This document shows, piece after piece, positions 62,989 through 64,000 of a stretch of DNA of 64,000 bases; position 1 is the first letter of the stretch; the number at the start of each line of letters is the position of its first letter. The stretch lies in NCBI GenBank assembly GCA_947247005.1, contig OX365955.1:16969322-17033321 (forward strand), in the 5' to 3' direction. The stretch comes from Spisula solida. Lineage: Eukaryota; Mollusca; Bivalvia; Venerida; Mactridae. The notes under the pieces are model-generated. The model ran no database searches. It saw only the letters and a program-made list of their open reading frames with translations, and was not told the DNA's origin. A program made the translations under genes and the position numbers.

Positions 62989-64000
62989 TTTAAATATATA
63001 TACATTAAATATTAATGGATTGAAATCCAAAAATCGTCAGTTATACCTGAAAGAGTTTATTAAGGACAATAATTTTGATATTCTCTGTTTACAAGAAACT
63101 CATATTGACACATATTGGGTAGCAAAATCTATTGAAATATTATTAGGATTAGAACATAAAATTATATGGAGTTTCGGTCACGGTAGATGTAATGGTGTTG
63201 CTATTATATTATTAAACCCAATTATAAAGTGTAGTAAGTTCCATTGTGACATTGACGGAAGACTTATACTTTCGGATTTTGATTTATGTGGAAATAAGTT
63301 TCGCCTAATTAATTTATACGCGCCTGTCAAACCATGCGATAGAACTACTTTCTTTGAGGAACTAGTTCCTCACTTAGTAACTTCAAATCATCTTATTTTA
63401 GTGGGTGATTTTAATTTTGTTTTTAATACACAATTAGACAAATTGGGCGGTAATTTAGATAATGGAACGATTGGATCTAAAACATTTTCTAATATCATTA
63501 AAAATTATAATTTGACAGATGCTTTTAGATATTTATTTCCTAAACGGAAAATAGTCACTTGGTGCCGACCATTCAAAAATTCAATGATAGGATGTAGACT
63601 AGATCGTGTTTATATTCCTAATATTCTAAGAAATAACGTTGTAGATTGTGGTATTATACCGTGCTCTATATCTGATCATGATGCTGTATTTATCAAAATT
63701 AATCTAAATAATCTTTTAACGTTCGGTAAATCATATTGGAAATTTAATAACAGTATTCTCGATGATGACGATTTTATCACGGGGTTTGAGTTTTATTGGC
63801 AAGTGATATCCCGAACTGATGAAATCACGTTAGAATGGTGGGATCATATGAAATGTTTAATTAAAGAATTTTGCATTGATTACTCAAAGCATAGGAATAA
63901 AGAAACGTATGTGGTACTTAAAAAACTTAACTTTAGCTATCAAAGATGTTCAAATCTTGAAGATAAACAAGATATTAAATTAAAAATTAATAAAATTGAA
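62981..64000 (+). CDS. Tx1/L1-like LINE ORF2, endonuclease domain (continues past the window)
   Basis: An ATG at 62981 opens MADLNIYTLNINGLKSKNRQ and stays open for all 340 codons to the window edge. The AP-endonuclease signature is complete: Asn in LNINGL (residues 10-14), Glu39 in CLQETH, Tyr113 in NLYAPV, Asp143/Asn145 in LVGDFNFV, Asp208 in RLDRVYI and Ser231-Asp232-His233 in SISDHDAV. The beginning of the linker to the reverse transcriptase follows (ISRTDEITLEWWDHMKCLIK). LNINGL and QETH are L1/Tx1-clade style. The enzyme nicks target DNA and primes reverse transcription of element RNA in the nucleus. With unbroken ORF1 and ORF2, this is the only retrotransposon of the window that could still be active. 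RT and the 3' end lie outside. Confidence 0.85.
   Translation, partial: MADLNIYTLNINGLKSKNRQLYLKEFIKDNNFDILCLQETHIDTYWVAKSIEILLGLEHKIIWSFGHGRCNGVAIILLNPIIKCSKFHCDIDGRLILSDFDLCGNKFRLINLYAPVKPCDRTTFFEELVPHLVTSNHLILVGDFNFVFNTQLDKLGGNLDNGTIGSKTFSNIIKNYNLTDAFRYLFPKRKIVTWCRPFKNSMIGCRLDRVYIPNILRNNVVDCGIIPCSISDHDAVFIKINLNNLLTFGKSYWKFNNSILDDDDFITGFEFYWQVISRTDEITLEWWDHMKCLIKEFCIDYSKHRNKETYVVLKKLNFSYQRCSNLEDKQDIKLKINKIE

Overview
The window looks like AT-rich, repeat-dense nuclear DNA of an invertebrate, most likely a bivalve mollusc. This is inferred from the repeat types: several families with runs of tccgtccgtc, internal tandem units of about 145-170 bp, terminal hairpins, an 'aacaagagggcc' motif, tRNA-derived SINEs, and CR1/L2-like, I/Nimb-like and Tx1/L1-like retrotransposons. 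I found no convincing multi-exon host gene, no rRNA, no canonical tRNA and no CRISPR. Almost everything that codes, or once coded, belongs to mobile elements.

Layout. 1-5.7 kb: short hairpin-ended repeat families (called H1, H3, H4 here), an ORF1 zinc-knuckle relic and a frame-broken acidic ORF (2729-3120). 5.7-12.4 kb: a nested inverted repeat. Its outer arms carry an exon/intron-like cassette and its inner arms are a repeat called R3; between the right arms lie a C2H2-like exon, a TA-flanked MITE and a SINE. 13-19 kb: one minus-strand CR1/L2-like LINE broken by an H2, an H3 and a Tc1/mariner element. 20-22.3 kb: a 145-bp tandem-unit element (H5). 22.5-31.7 kb: a second nested inverted repeat with a 686-bp palindrome at its core and a 41-bp minisatellite inserted in one side. 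32.4-50.8 kb: five head-to-tail, degenerate I/Nimb-like LINE copies of two families (N-A, N-B), all on the minus strand, with duplicated flanking blocks (S1, S2). 51-60 kb: a small C2H2-like ORF, more MITEs, a 1.9-kb element with 17-bp terminal inverted repeats (TIRs) holding a 58-residue ORF, and an ORF1 relic. 61.1 kb to the end: the 5' part of an apparently intact Tx1/L1-like LINE on the plus strand.

The last element is the most interesting. ORF1 (CCHC) and ORF2 (endonuclease with all expected catalytic residues, still open at the window end) flank a third, 246-codon frame. That frame has a hydrophobic segment, and its stop overlaps the ORF2 start by 8 nt. Other notable points are paralogous empty sites that define two insertions exactly, a shared start-hairpin/inverted-end/CTTGTT-tail architecture in unrelated-looking repeat families, and inverted-repeat arms that keep short ATG-containing frames. 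Boundaries of diverged repeats were judged by eye and can be off by tens of bases. Family names such as Nimb, CR1/L2, Tx1 and Helentron/pearl-like are inferences from motifs.
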